This document shows positions 23,437 through 35,590 of a stretch of DNA of 64,000 bases, in pieces. The stretch lies in assembly GCF_949987535.1 (NCBI RefSeq), contig NC_080069.1, positions 47,853,269 to 47,917,268 of the forward strand. Direction: 5' to 3'. Made by a program: the position numbers and the translations under genes. Origin of the DNA: Balaenoptera acutorostrata (lineage: Eukaryota; Chordata; Mammalia; Artiodactyla; Balaenopteridae). How positions within the stretch are numbered: the first letter of the stretch is position 1; the number at the start of each line of letters is the position of its first letter. Under the pieces are notes generated by a model. That model was given only the letters and a program-made list of their open reading frames with translations, ran no database searches and was not told where the DNA came from.

Positions 23437-25234
23437 TTTAAATATCAATTGCATATAGTATTGAACTTAACATGTGACACCTTAACTGGCATTGCATCAT
23501 ATTTTTGGATTTGAACAAGGCAGAGGACAGAGGCAAGTCTCTTGATTTCAATGGCAACATTAGCTTTTTTAAAAAAAGGAAAAAAAGTCTCCCTTTTAAT
23601 TTATACTGAGCACCTTTATCAAAATACCAAAGTTTACTTTTTTATAAAAAAACTATGAATTGTTTAAGACCATTTTCCATAATATTCCATCTGAATTAAG
23701 CTATGCGTATGGAACAAAACAATGAGTTCAAAGTTATGAGATTAGCTGACAGAATGTTTTGTTTTAGTGGTTTTAGAGAAAAGAACAAGAGCAGTAAAAT
23801 CATGTTTTGCCTTGAATTTTCCATGTAAATAATGCATAAGAGAGAGGGAGAGAGGTAAAGGTAAAATAATACAGTGTTTCTATGTTGTGAATCAGCATTA
23901 GGTTAAAGTGTCACTGCATCCAGGTGCCAGGTAGATTTGCAGTGTTGAAAGCATTTCAGGGGATGAAAACAATATGTACATTAGAAACATCTTCCTATGA
24001 AATTTAAGAAGAAGCAGTGAGCAAAAACTGTGGCCTACATTCAGTAGTTCTGAAATGCATTCTAAGATCCACACAGTTGACTTTGACAGTTGATACTGTG
24101 TACTCTTTTACTTTAACCGTGAATGTGGCGGCACAGTGGAAGGTGCTCTGGTTTATATACTCAATATCTTGAAGTTAGATAACTGGTGCTCTATCCTTTC
24201 AGAGCAAGTGATTCATATTTTATAAATAATGAAAAAAGCCTCCTCAGGGGAAAACCCATTGCTTTGCAATATATGAACTCATCAGTAGCCCCAGATGTTT
24301 TGCATTCTTAACTACGTCAAAATAGCAAGGCTATGAGCAAAAATTGATTGTTGACCTGCCACAGGAGACCAGGTGGGAGAAGGAATTTGGGAGGAACCAG
24401 ACCCCAACTATATAAATTATGTAAAAAGTTGCCAAAAATAAAAATGTTCATCTATCATGGAAATGTATGATAGTTAATAATGCAGTGCTTTGCACTTTTC
24501 CAGTGGTAACTACATATTAAAAGAAAATAATTAAACAGGTTTTTTTCCTAAGTTGCTGAAAGGTAGCTAGATGTTCTCTTGCCTGAATTCTGGTAAAACT
24601 GATAGATTTATTTAGCTTTGTGAACTAAGTAATGTTATACAGCAGATTCATTGGCAGCTTTTTTTAAGTTTTAAAGCACAAGCATATTTAAAAGATTGTA
24701 TAGTCAAGTATTTAATGATGGGAGAACTGGGTTCTATTGTTCCTGTTTTGTCTGTTCTCCTGTGTGAACGTGAGTGGAAGTAACTTTTTTTTTTTTCTCT
24801 CTTCCGTGCACAGCTATAGATTGTCTAGATGCAAAATATTTAATACCTTCTGAATCTAAAGCTTTATTGTATTCACTCTTTTTAAATGTAATATTCCTGC
24901 GTTCTCAACAGACGCTTCTTCTAGCTCAAAGCCACTTCATATGAAAATGGTAAATTAAAAATTCCTTTTCTAGCTACCGAAGAGTTACTTCAAGAGAACA
25001 CAGAGACGTTTTGTTTTGTTTTGTTTTTGCAAAGCAAGTTGAAACATTCTAACCTTGGCCCTAAGGTATTTCATCAAGAGCAGTCTTATGTAAAAGACCT
25101 CTTTTCTCTTTTCAAAAGTAAGTTTGTCCCTGTACTCACGCTCCGGCCTTTCTAAATGAGCTGAAAATAATTTGTATGCAGTTCTCTAGTTTTGCTTAAC
25201 TTCTTACATTTCATCAGGATCTAGTCCAACTCAA
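23437..25234. other. Unassigned sequence
   Basis: About 1.8 kb without a named repeat or gene. T-tract at about 24787-24797. Confidence 0.4.
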
Positions 25235-25244
25235 TGGCGCTTTT

Positions 25245-25553
25245 TTTTTTAAATTTTTGTATTTATTAATTAATTTTATTTATTTATTTTTGGCTGTGTT
25301 GGGTCTTCGTTTCTGTGCGAGGGCTTTCTCTAGTTGCGGCAAGTGGGGGCCACTCTTCACCGCGGTGCGCGGGCCTCTCACTGTCGCGGCCTCTCCTGTT
25401 GCGGGGCACAGGCTCCAGACGCACAGGCTCAGTAGTTGTGGCTCACGGGCCTAGTTGCTCCGCGGCATGTGGGATCTTCCCAGACCAGGGCTCGAACCCG
25501 TGTCCCCTGCATTGGCAGGCAGATTCTCAACCACTGCGCCACCAGGGAAGCCC
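25245..25553 (-). mobile_element. CHR-2-like SINE
   Basis: Full-length minus-strand copy. The T-rich tail and TTTATTTATTTTTGGCTGTG are at the left, the reversed B-box region (GGGCTCGAACCCGTG) near 25489, and the head ending GCGCCACCAGGGAAGCCC at the right. A target duplication TGGCRCTTTT is at 25235-25244 and 25554-25563, with one mismatch. Confidence 0.93.
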
Positions 25554-25563
25554 TGGCACTTTT

Positions 25564-26928
25564 AAGAGAATTAAATTTGGAAAATAACCTTCTAGTGTTG
25601 GCTCACTCAGAGTGGTGTCAGCATTGAAGGATAGAGCTGACAACAAGCCACACAACATTTCCCTTGTTTCCTTGACCACAGTGATTTGTAACCTTGCCAT
25701 AAGAATATTTTCTCTGAGTTACTGATGAGAGAAAAACTCACATAAATTCTTCAGTCCATCCATCCTGTTCTTTATGACTTATGAAGGCCTTGCTCAAATC
25801 TCACCTAGATTGGCAAGAGGAAACATTTTCCCTAAACATAAAAGATAAAAATAAAATAAATATATACTAGTTAAAAAGAGAGGGGGGAAATTAATTAACC
25901 TAACACAGCTTGCTTAAGTAGGAGTCAAAAATGTGGAGTCACACTCAACCATTCAGTAATAGATAATTGCTGAAGCCATTAACCTTTATATGAAGAATGG
26001 CTCTGTGCCACCATCAATCATATCAGAAAGACCCACATGGACTGTGGACTGTGGAGAATGGTCCTCCTGATGCCCATCAAAGCTTGACATTCATGATTGC
26101 TCTAATGTAGCAAGAAGCCAGATGGAATTGTGGGGTGTGCTGTCAGAAAGAGATAAGTCAGGATTTTAAAATAAACATGCATTCAATACCTTGAATTTAT
26201 GAACCATCCTACATGTGGAAGTTACTTGCTTTGTCAGTTTATCAGAGCAAGCACAGTTATGGACAAGACTTAATAAAGCAACCCAGACAGGATGGGTCAC
26301 AAATTTCCAACAAATCCTCGTACCATTTCATGAGATTTTCCCTGTCCTATTTTCTGTCTCTAGACCAAAAAAAGAAAAAAAAAAAATCTTTGTGCAAGAT
26401 CATACTCTGCATGTGCCTATACACCTATTTTCCCAAAGTAAGACACCCTTTGCCTGTGACTTCCTCATATTGAAATAATGAAACCAAAATGTATAAATTT
26501 GGAGAACTTATGGGCAGAAGCTACCTCACTGTTGCACAGCTTGGGCTGAAGTAAATTTTGTTTTTCCTGTACCGGATCTTCTCATCTCTCTTGAGCACTT
26601 GCTCCATCTTTCAACAACTCACAAAATGCTGTAGAGATTTTACTCCCTGTGAGTAGAGATTGGTGGTTGAGTATCTTGCAGTAGGGCCCTTTCACCAAGG
26701 TACTTGGCAATCTGTGAAGCTATCAGCATTTAAAAAAGTATTTAAACTATCTGCTTCCCTTTCTTCTTCAAGGATGATAGTTTTCATTCAGTCTCAGTTG
26801 CTCAAATGTGTAATTCAATACATATTTATTAACTTCTATATGACAAATTGACAGAAAAGGGAAGAGGCATCTGTGTTACTGGGGTTACTGGGGTCTCTAT
26901 ACTTCCTATCCTGGCGTGAATCACATTT
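25564..26928. other. Unassigned sequence
   Basis: No gene or named repeat. A-tract at about 26367-26388. Short frames of 63-87 codons show no protein features. Confidence 0.45.
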
Positions 26929-26929
26929 C

Positions 26930-27085
26930 ATCATTATTGCTTATTTACTTGATTGACAGTCTTCTCTCATACACAGTAACCTCTGTGAGTGCAGAACAGT
27001 GTCTGTTTATCTCATCATTGCATTCCCTGAGCCTAACATGGTACCTAGCACGTCAGGCCCTTAATAATTTTTGTGGAATGTCTAG
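26930..27085 (+). mobile_element. L2 LINE 3' fragment
   Basis: 'taacctctgtgagtgcagaacagtgtctgtttatctcatc', 'cctgagcctaacatggtacctagcac' and 'gcccttaataatttttgtggaatg' match the L2 3' end in order. Confidence 0.75.
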
Positions 27086-27820
27086 AGGAAGGGAGAGCGT
27101 ATGGAAGGAAAGTGGTTCAGGAGACTTACCTGCTTAAAATATCTCCTTATACATTTTTCCTTTTGACAAGATGTAAATAATCTATGGAAAAATTACAGCT
27201 ACTTGTCAACATAGTAACATTTGAATACTGAATATGAATAACAATCCTCTTGGCCTTTTTGGAATTTCCACCCATTGTTTAGTTTTCTCAATAATTCTAT
27301 AGGAAAGGCAGGGCTATTAAGAGACTATTTCTCAGTGTTAAAATTTGGGGTCAATTACTTTAATTCAAAATTTGCATAAAATGTTTTCTTTATTTGATTT
27401 GCAGGCTAGCACATACAGTGTAAGAGGCAGAAAGAAAAGGAGAGAGAAGAAATCATGATAGCCTCCTTTTCCCTACCTTCTCTCCCTTTTCTCCCTATGA
27501 TGGGCACTTTCCTACCATAAGGACTACAACATCTCACTTCTCCACAAAAGCTAGGGGCTCATGCATGGGTAGATTTTGACCTATAACAAAAAGATTTCAT
27601 AAACCGACTTCTTCAGAATCCCAAACTATGGTCATCATCAGGTCATTAATAAACAAGCTGACTATTTATTTGGTGGATCCATCAAACACCTACGCTCTGA
27701 GTGCTTCCTGCAAGCCGGGTACTGGTGACAAAGTGATTGCCGATTCCCTTTCTCAAGCATCTCAAATATTCTTCTGGATTTTGAAGCAAAATTAGAGATA
27801 TATGCTGTTTCAATTTTCTT
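27086..27820. other. Unassigned sequence
   Basis: No gene or named repeat seen up to the L1 target duplication at 27821. Confidence 0.45.
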
Positions 27821-27833
27821 CCTTTTGCTCTTT

Positions 27834-30800
27834 TTTTTTTTTTAAACATCTTTATTGAAGTATAATTGCTTCACAATGGTGTGCCAGCCTCTGCTTCACA
27901 ACAAAGTGAACCAGCTACACATGTACACACGTTCCCATATCTCCTCCCTCCCGCATCCCCCCCCATCCCACCCCCCCAGGCGGCCACAGAGCACCGAGCT
28001 GATCTCCCCGTGCTATGTGGCTGCTTCCCACTAGCTATCTATTCCACACCCGGCAGTGTATATATGTCCATGACACTCTCTCACCCTGTCACATCTCACC
28101 CCTCCCCCTCCCCATATCCTCAAGTCCATTCTCTAGTAGGTCTGTGTCTTTATTCCCATCTTGCCACTAGGTCCCTCATGACCTTTTTTTTTTTTTTTTC
28201 CTTAGATTCCATATATATGTCTTAGCATACGGTATTTGTTTTTCTCTTTCTGACTTACTTCACTCCGTATGACAGACTCTAACTCCATCCACCTCATTAC
28301 AAATACCTCCATTTCATTTCTTTTTATGGCTGAGTAATATTCCATTGTATATATGTGCCACATCTTCTTTATCCATTCATCCAATGATGGACACTTAGGT
28401 TGCTTCCATGTCCTGGCTATTGTAAATAGAGGTGCAATGAACATTTTGGTACATGACTCTTTTTGAATTATGGTTTTCTCAGGGTATATGCCCAGTAGTG
28501 GGATTGCTGGCTTGTATGGTAGTTCTATTTGTAGTTTTTTAAGGAACCTCCATACTGTTCTCCATAGTGGCTGTATCAATTTACATTCCCACCAACAGTG
28601 CAAGAGTGTTCCCTTTTCTCCACACCCTCTCCAGCATTTATTGTTTCTAGATTTTTTGATGATGGCCATTCTGACCGGTGTGAGATGATACCTCATTGTA
28701 GTTTTGATTTGCATTTCTCTAATGATTAATGATGTTGAGCATTCTTTCATGTGTCTGTTGGCCATCTGTATATCTTCTTTGGAGAAATGTCTGTTTAGGT
28801 CTTCTGCCCATTTTTGGATTGGGTTGTTTGTTTTTTTGTTATTGAGCTGCATGAGCTGCTTGTAAATCTTGGAGATTAATCCTTTGTCAGTTGCTTCATT
28901 TGCAAATATTTTCTCCCATTCTGAGGGTTGTCTTTTGGTCTTGTTTATGGTTTCCTTTGCTGTGCAAAAGCTTTGAAGTTTCATTAGGTCCCATTTGTTT
29001 ATTTGGGTTTTTATTTCCATTTCTCTAGGAGCTGGGTCAAAAAGGATCTTGCTGTGATGTATGTCATAGAGTGTTCTGCCTATGTTTTCCTCTAAGAGTT
29101 TGATAGTGTCTGGCTTTACACTTAGGTCTTTAATCCATTTTGAGTTTATTTTTGTGTATGGTGTCAGGGAGTGTTCTAATTTCATACTTTTACATGTACC
29201 TGTCCAATTTTCCAAGCACCACTTATTGAAGAGGCTGTCTTTTCTCCACTGTATATGCTTGCCTCCTTTATCAAAGATAAGGTGACCATATGTGTGTGGG
29301 TTTATCTCTGGGCTTTCTATCCTGTTCCATTGATCTATATTTCTGTTTTTGTGCCAGTACCAAACTGTCTTGATTACTGTAGCTTTGTAATATAGTCTGA
29401 AGTCAGGGAGCCTGATTCCTCCAGCTCCATTTTTCGTTCTCAAGATTGCTTTGGCTATTCGGGGTCTTTTGTGTCTCCATACAAATAGTGAAATTTTTTG
29501 TTCTAGTTCTGTGAAAAATGCCATTGGTAGTTTGATAGGGATTGCATTGAATCTGTAGATTGCTTTGGGTAGTAGAGTCATTTTCACAATGTTGATTCTT
29601 CCAATCCAAGAACATGGTATATCTCTCCATCTATTTGTATCATCTTTAATTTCTTTCATCAGTGTCCTATAATTTTCTGCATACAGGTCTTTTGTCTCCT
29701 TAGGTAGGTTTATTCCTAGATATTTTATTCTTTTTGTTACAGTGGTAAACGGGAGTGTTTTCTTAATTTCACTTTCAGATTTTTCATCATTAGTATATAG
29801 GAATGCAAGAGATTTCTGTGCATTAATTTTGTATCCTGCTACTTTACCAAATTCATTGATTAGCTCTAGGAGTTTTCTGTTAGCAGTTTTAGGATTCTCT
29901 ATGTATAGTATCATGTCATCTGCAAACAGTGACAGCTTTACTTCTTCTTTTCCGATTTGGATTCCTTTTATTTCTTTGTCTTCTCTGATTGCTGTGGCTA
30001 ACACTTCCAAAACTATGTTGAATAATAGTGGTGAGAGTGGGCAACCTTGTCTTGTTCCTGATCTTAGTGGAAATGGTTTCAGTTTTTCAGCATTGAGGAC
30101 AATGTTGGCTGTGGGTTTGTCATATATGGCCTTTATTATGTTGAGGAAAGTTCCCTCTATGCCTACTTTCTGCAGGGCTTTTATCATAAATGGGTGTTGA
30201 ATTTTGTCGAAAGCTTTCTCTGCATCTATTGATATGATCATATGGTTTTTCTCCTTCAGTTTGTTAATATGATGTATCACATTGATTGATTTGCATACAT
30301 TGAAGAATCCTTGCATTCCTGGGATAAACCCCACTTGATCATGATGTATGATCCTTTTAATGTGCTGCTGGATTCTGTTTGCTAGTATTTTGTTGAGGAT
30401 TTTTGCATCTATGTTCATCAGTGATATTGGCCTGTAGTTTTCTTTCTTTGTGACATCTTTGTCTGGTTTTGGTATCAGGGTGATGGTGGCCTCGTAGAAT
30501 GAGTTGGGGAGTGTTCCTCCCTCTGCAATATTTTGGAAGAGTTTGAGAAGGATAGGTGTTAGCTCTTCTCTAAATGTTTGATAGAATTCACCTGTGAAGC
30601 CATCTGGTCCTGGGCTTTTGTTTGTTGGAAGATTTTTAATCACAGTTTCAATTTCAGTGCTTGTGATTGGTCTGTTCATATTTTCTATTTCTTCCTGGTT
30701 CAGTCTCGGTAGGTTGTGCATTTCTAAGAATCTGTCCATTTCTTCCAGGTTGTCCATTTTATTGGCATAGAGTTGCTTGTAGTAATCTCTCATGATTGTT

Positions 30801-31487
30801 TGTATTTCTGCAGTTTCAGTGGTTACTTCTCCTTTTTCATTTCTAATTCTATTGATTTGAGTCTTCTCCCTTTTTTTCTTGATGAGTCTGGCTAATGGTT
30901 TATCAATTTTGTTTATCTTCTCGAAGAACCAGCTTTTAGTTTTATTGATCTTTGCTATTGTTTCCTTCATTTCTTTTTCATTTATTTCTGATCTGATCTT
31001 TATGATTTCTTTCCTTCTGCTAGCTTTGGGGTTTTTTTGCTCTTCTTTCTCTAATTGCTTTAGGTGCAAGGTTAGGTTGTTTATTCGAGATGTTTCCTGT
31101 TTCTTGAGGTAGGCTTGTATTGCTATAAACTTCCCTCTTAGAACTGCTTTTGCTGCATCCCATAGGTTTTGGGTCGTCGTGTCTCCATTGTCATTTGTTT
31201 CTAGGTATTTTTTGATTTCCCCTTTGATTTCTTCAGTGATCACTTCGTTATTAAGTAATGTATTGTGTAGCCTCCATGTGTTTGTATTTTTTACAGATCT
31301 TTTCCTGTAATTGCTATCTAGTCTCATAGCGTTGTGGTTGGAAAAGATACTTGATACGATTTCAATTTTCTTAAATTTACCAAGGCTTGATTTGTGACCC
31401 AAGATATGATCTATCCTGGAGAATGTTCCATGAGCACTTGAGAAAAATGTGTATTCTGTTGTTTTTTGGTTGAATGTCCTATAAATA
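27834..31487 (-). mobile_element. Young 5'-truncated L1 retrotransposon, copy 1
   Basis: A 3.65-kb L1 on the minus strand. Its 3' end is at the left, with a T-tract (plus strand) from about 27831 then the L1 terminus (AAACATCTTTATTGAAG), a C-rich 3' UTR around 27940-28110, and ORF2 to 31487, where the element is cut inside the endonuclease domain. The 5' UTR and ORF1 are absent. A 13-bp target duplication CCTTTTGCTCTTT is at 27821-27833 and 31488-31500. In the element's orientation the target junction reads CTTT/AAAG, close to the L1 endonuclease preference TT/AAAA. The duplication is exact and ORF2 is open, so the insertion is fairly young. It cannot move on its own. Confidence 0.95.
28202..31487 (-). 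pseudogene. L1 ORF2 remnant (reverse transcriptase), 5'-truncated but unbroken
   Basis: The frame is open from the truncation point to a stop at 28202. The first part continues the endonuclease C-terminus, including its SRIDHIL motif, so there is no true start codon; a 1066-residue product would begin at a TTG at 31402. With that numbering, the reverse transcriptase has the catalytic Asp in IDAEKAFD near 393 and the FADD box near 493-496. The C-terminal knuckle follows C-x3-C-x7-H-x4-C (about 923-940). L1 ORF2p normally has about 1,275 residues with a full endonuclease. This remnant lacks a promoter and most of that domain, so protein production is unlikely. It differs from copy 2 at roughly 40 residues. 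Confidence 0.93.
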
Positions 31488-31500
31488 CCTTTTGCTCTTT

Positions 31501-33834
31501 AAAGAAATCACTAGTAGACTTTAATGGCATAACCAATCAGGTTTTTTAAAAAAGTTCTTTCCCCAGTATATGAAATATCACAAAATTTCATAAAATTTCA
31601 GAATATGGAGAATAAGCTTGGAGGTACCAGTTGTTATCAGTCATGAAAATTATTTCTTTAATAGTTCTTAGAAGAACTCAATCATGCAATTCTTCTTCTC
31701 GGGAGAACATTAGACTTAAGATATTTGAGACTGCATAGTCCAGTTATCTCATTTAAGGCTCAGGGTATCTGATGCTGAAAGAGATCTGTGTCCTTCCCCA
31801 TGGCACCTAGGGCATAAATGACCAAAGACCTATATCTCTTGAGTTCCACTTAGTATTTAAAGAGGCTAGAATGCCATTTAGGAAACTATGATGCAGGCCA
31901 TTAATTCTAAAGATCCAGAAACTAAGTGCAGATATTTCCACTATTCTTGGAGCTGTGAAACCTGGCACATGTAGTAGTGATGTACATGAATGGAAATGAT
32001 TCCTGTCTGAAGGAACTAAGCCACTGCTTCCTCAAAATCAAGTGATGGTACAGCTGTGTAATGCTCGGAAGCAACAACCCAATTAACATATTTGTTCCCA
32101 GGTGTACGAAAAAAGCGTTCACAAATAATTTGCTTAGTCACACTTTGCGCCTATGTGGTCTTGAAACGCAAAACACATAATGAGCAAAGGTTAAGATCCA
32201 GTGGCTTCATTTTGAATGAATATACACAGCTGTTATACATAGGGGAAACATTAATTTTCTTTTTTTATTAATTTTATTTGAAAACCCCACAGTTTTGTTG
32301 ATTCTTTCCCGATTTTAAGTTTGAATTTTGCAATGCTCCATGTTATAATTTGGATATTCCTGAAAATAGAGTTTATTTTGGCTCTTTATCACTGCATATT
32401 AGATCGCAGATTAACTATGCTCCCTCTGCAGATTTAGCAGAAATGCAGTCATTCAATCTGTAGTCTGGTTTTAGTGACCTCTAGGAAACTTTAATTGTTC
32501 TGCTTTATTTTACTTTAGAGTTACTGAACTCTGAACATTTGTCTTTTTAAACATACATGTCAATATCACTTATACATCAAGGAAATACACCATTCTCATT
32601 TTTCTATAATATATATGTGTGTGTATATATATAATGTCTATATATGTGTGTGTATGTATAGGAAGAAATCCTAATTTTTGCTCTGGAAACAAGCATGATA
32701 TTTTTGTGGCATACCTCTTGTCATTTGGCCAAACAAATTCAACTAACAAAAAATACAAAATATGTATTTCAGTTCAGGAGGAATCCACCTTTTTTTTCTA
32801 TTCAGAAAATTGTTTTAGGAAGACTTATCCAAACTTATTCCATCATAGTTTAGATATTTATGTTGTATAGAAAACCTTTATGAGAAAAAAAAGTTGTTCT
32901 TGCTATACAGCTCATGTATTCTATTATCAAAATAAACATAGAAAGATCAAGCTCACAGCTACTTAAAATGTTTTAAGTTTTGGCTTTACTAAAAGTAAGA
33001 TAATATATATTAAATTAAATTATATATATATAAATAAACTGAAGTGATATTTGGTTCACACATATAAAATTTCTTTTAACCTATCGAAAAGTTTAAGCTC
33101 ACTTATATTTACAAAAGTATCCATTACATGGTTATTATATCATTTCATAATTTTTAAGATAAACTGAGTTTTCTTTTAAATAAATAATTATCCGTAGATT
33201 TGCACCCAGATATAGTCTGAGTTCCACAGGATTCTTGATGACTGAAAAACATCTACATTTAACATAAGGCGCTTTTCATTTCTTCATATTTGACCCTCTC
33301 CCTAGTTAAATTGCCCTCTATATATTCCCCTCCAGAATCCAATTTTGGTACTTCAAGGATTTGCCTTGGGTTTTCATTGAGAACAAAATATCATCTTACT
33401 ATTTGGCCAAACAGTGAATAACCAATAATATTGTGCAAACATGTCACATGAATAATGGATAAACCTACAAGCTTGGAGATGCAGGCTTCTGGCAGTGAGA
33501 TTTGGAAGGAATTAATTGGTGTGCATCCCACCACTGAATAGGAGAATGTTGAAATTTCACCACATTAGCAGCAAAAATCATCATCATCGTCACATTGATC
33601 TCTCTTTTCCTGTATAAACAATGCACAATATCCCCTCATCCTATACAAATAGCTATCCTTCAAATACTACATCTTTGTATGTAGGTCGGTTTTGTTGCTT
33701 TACACTCATGTTTAACATAGCTGAGCATTCAACTTTTTAGTCACTATCACTGTTACTATTATTATTATTTTTATAGCATTTGCTCACTCCTCTCTGAAGG
33801 CAACATGATATTGTGGAAGGAGTTTAAAAACAAG
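31501..33834. other. Unassigned sequence with AT/TG microsatellites
   Basis: No gene recognised. Mixed AT/TG runs lie at about 32606-32660 and an AT run at about 33003-33031. Otherwise AT-rich unique-looking sequence. Confidence 0.45.
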
Positions 33835-33835
33835 A

Positions 33836-33975
33836 GGTTTGAATCCCAGTTCTATTTCCATGACATGCCATTGTGAGTGAATTGGATTAAAAAGGTCCGA
33901 GTTTACCTTATAATTTTAATAGTACTACCATCTTAAGCATGTTACTTAACTATTTAAGCCTCAGAACTCGTCCTT
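33836..33975 (-). mobile_element. Probable MIR fragment
   Basis: 'aggtttgaatcccagttctatttcc' and 'catgttacttaactatttaagcctcagaac' are reverse-complement MIR blocks; the middle is disrupted. Confidence 0.5.
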
Positions 33976-34625
33976 GACTATTTGTATTTATCTCTGTGGC
34001 ATGCAGTTTTGAAGTCAGCTTTTTATACAGTATCATCTGGCAGGGTGTATCCAGTGTACTTCTGCCTAGCTTACAAAGCCTATCACTCCTAAGCAAGAAA
34101 GGGTATAGTACTGTCTAAAAAAATGAGAGTTAAAGAAAATGCAAGGCGTAGAAGAAATAGGGTATGCTTTCAGTTCCAATGGGCGATTTTCAAGGGCCAT
34201 TTAGTAATATCAATAACTGCCTGGAGCATGGTTTCCCATTCATTTCCTGAAGAATTGCTAAACTGTGGTCTCATTTTACTGCTTATTCACGTGTGCTCAT
34301 AAGTAGCCCAAAGTGATGCTGATGTTACATACATGCAACTGGTCTTCAGTGGATAGCTACGGAGTTTCTTGCCTGAGAGGACTGATATTCAAAAGGGGTT
34401 CAACTAATAGTAAAGATGTCAGAAGGAAGAAAGCCAGAGAACTGCTCAGGCAGTGCCTCCAGAGGCATGTCTCTATGAATGCATTCCTTGAGACAGGGAT
34501 CCGACTGGATTTTACAGGATGAGGAGCTGGATTTTATCAGTTACTCAAAGGAGACCAAAACAAGGTTACTTACAATAATCCACCTTACAAGGCAAGATGT
34601 ATAAACCAGCTGCCGATTTATTATT
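33976..34625. other. Unassigned sequence
   Basis: No gene recognised. A 69-codon frame at 34313-34522 has no known domain. Confidence 0.45.
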
Positions 34626-34627
34626 AT

Positions 34628-35020
34628 TGTTATAAAAAGAAATGACGGGCCCAAAATGGAGTCACTTGTCCCACATTAGTAAACTAAGACCTAATACCTA
34701 AGGTAGTTAACAATTGTAGCCTCTCCCAGGAATGTGACCTTTAACTAGTCAGTCTGGAATTACCCAGTCAACACTAGTGAGGTAATCTGCCTGATATATC
34801 CTGACCTTTCCCCAAAGGAAGATGACCTTGTCTGCAACAATTTACTCTTTGCTAGAATAACTTCCTTGCCCCACCTCCTGTTGCTTATAAAAGTCTTCTA
34901 TTTTGTACAGCTCCTTGGAGCTCTTTTCGATTTGCTACATGAGATGCTGCCCCATTATGAATCGTTGAATACAGGCAATTAGTTCTTCAAATGTACTCAA
35001 GTTGAATTTTGTGTCTTAAC
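34628..35020 (+). mobile_element. Probable solo LTR of an endogenous retrovirus
   Basis: The stretch has LTR-like organisation. It opens near TGTTATAAAAAG; a TATA-like TTATAAAAG follows at about 34886; a C/T-rich initiator region and CTCCTTGGAGCTC come next; then comes GAATCGTTGAATACAGGCAA, where a family member would be expected to have an AATAAA signal. The end is near 'gtgtcttaac'. No gag, pol or env sequence is adjacent, so this is a solo LTR, probably ERV1-like. Exact ends and the target duplication could not be fixed. Confidence 0.65.
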
Positions 35021-35104
35021 GACTTACAGATGAGCTGTAGTGATTCCGCATTTGTTATTCAGGCATTTCCTTTCTCATATCTAGATATTTGAGAAAATAA
35101 ATTG

Positions 35105-35290
35105 TTAATTCATTTTCCCATTTATTCAACGCATATTCAATGAGTGTCTGTAAGGTACTGTGCTAGGTATAAATTTTAATAGTTAACAAGGTAGATAAAA
35201 TCCCTGCCTTCCTAGAGCATTCAGTTCTTTCATAACTATAGATAAGTAAGAATATTATGCCAATAAAATGTGATAAATACTCTGATAAGT
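35105..35290 (+). mobile_element. Ancient interspersed repeat, family not named
   Basis: The best copy here of the repeat reading 'tttattcaacgcatattcaatgagtgtctgtaaggtactgtgctagg', then 'aatccctgccttcctagagcattcag' and 'gtgataaatactctgataag'. The block order is conserved with the copies near 2940, 12060 and 18800. Confidence 0.6.
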
Positions 35291-35404
35291 ATAAATGTAA
35301 GGTTTTGCCAAACTATTCATGGTTACTAAAAAGATCTGTACCTAGATATATCCTAGAGAAATTTATGAATTCTAAAGATTAAAGCTAATAGTAATGATAA
35401 TAAT

Positions 35405-35590
35405 AAAGCATTCTAATAGGTGATCTCTTCTAAATGCTTGCTACTAACTGCTTTAAACACATCAGAGCACTGAACTTCACAACTTTCCAAATGTTAGGTA
35501 CTGTTATTATTACCATTTTATTGATGAGAAAATTAAGGATTAAAGAGATTAAGTAAGTTCCCTTGGGTCCCACAACTTCTAAGTGACTCT
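35405..35590 (+). mobile_element. MIR element
   Basis: 'aatgcttgctactaactgctttaaacacatc', 'gttaggtactgttattattaccattttattgatgagaaaatta' and 'agagattaagtaagttccctt' are in MIR order. Confidence 0.7.

Noticed and set aside
25257..25627. Frames rich in Ser/Arg/Gly within SINE bodies (also at 1.3, 17.0, 46.5, 50.0, 58.1, 63.0 and 63.6 kb)
   Set aside because: They are translations of CHR SINEs and recur wherever a copy is present; not genes.
29742..30200. 152-codon frame antisense to L1 ORF2 (and its counterpart at 39480-39938)
   Set aside because: Present at the same place in both L1 copies as the reverse frame of the reverse-transcriptase region; a by-product of L1 codon composition.
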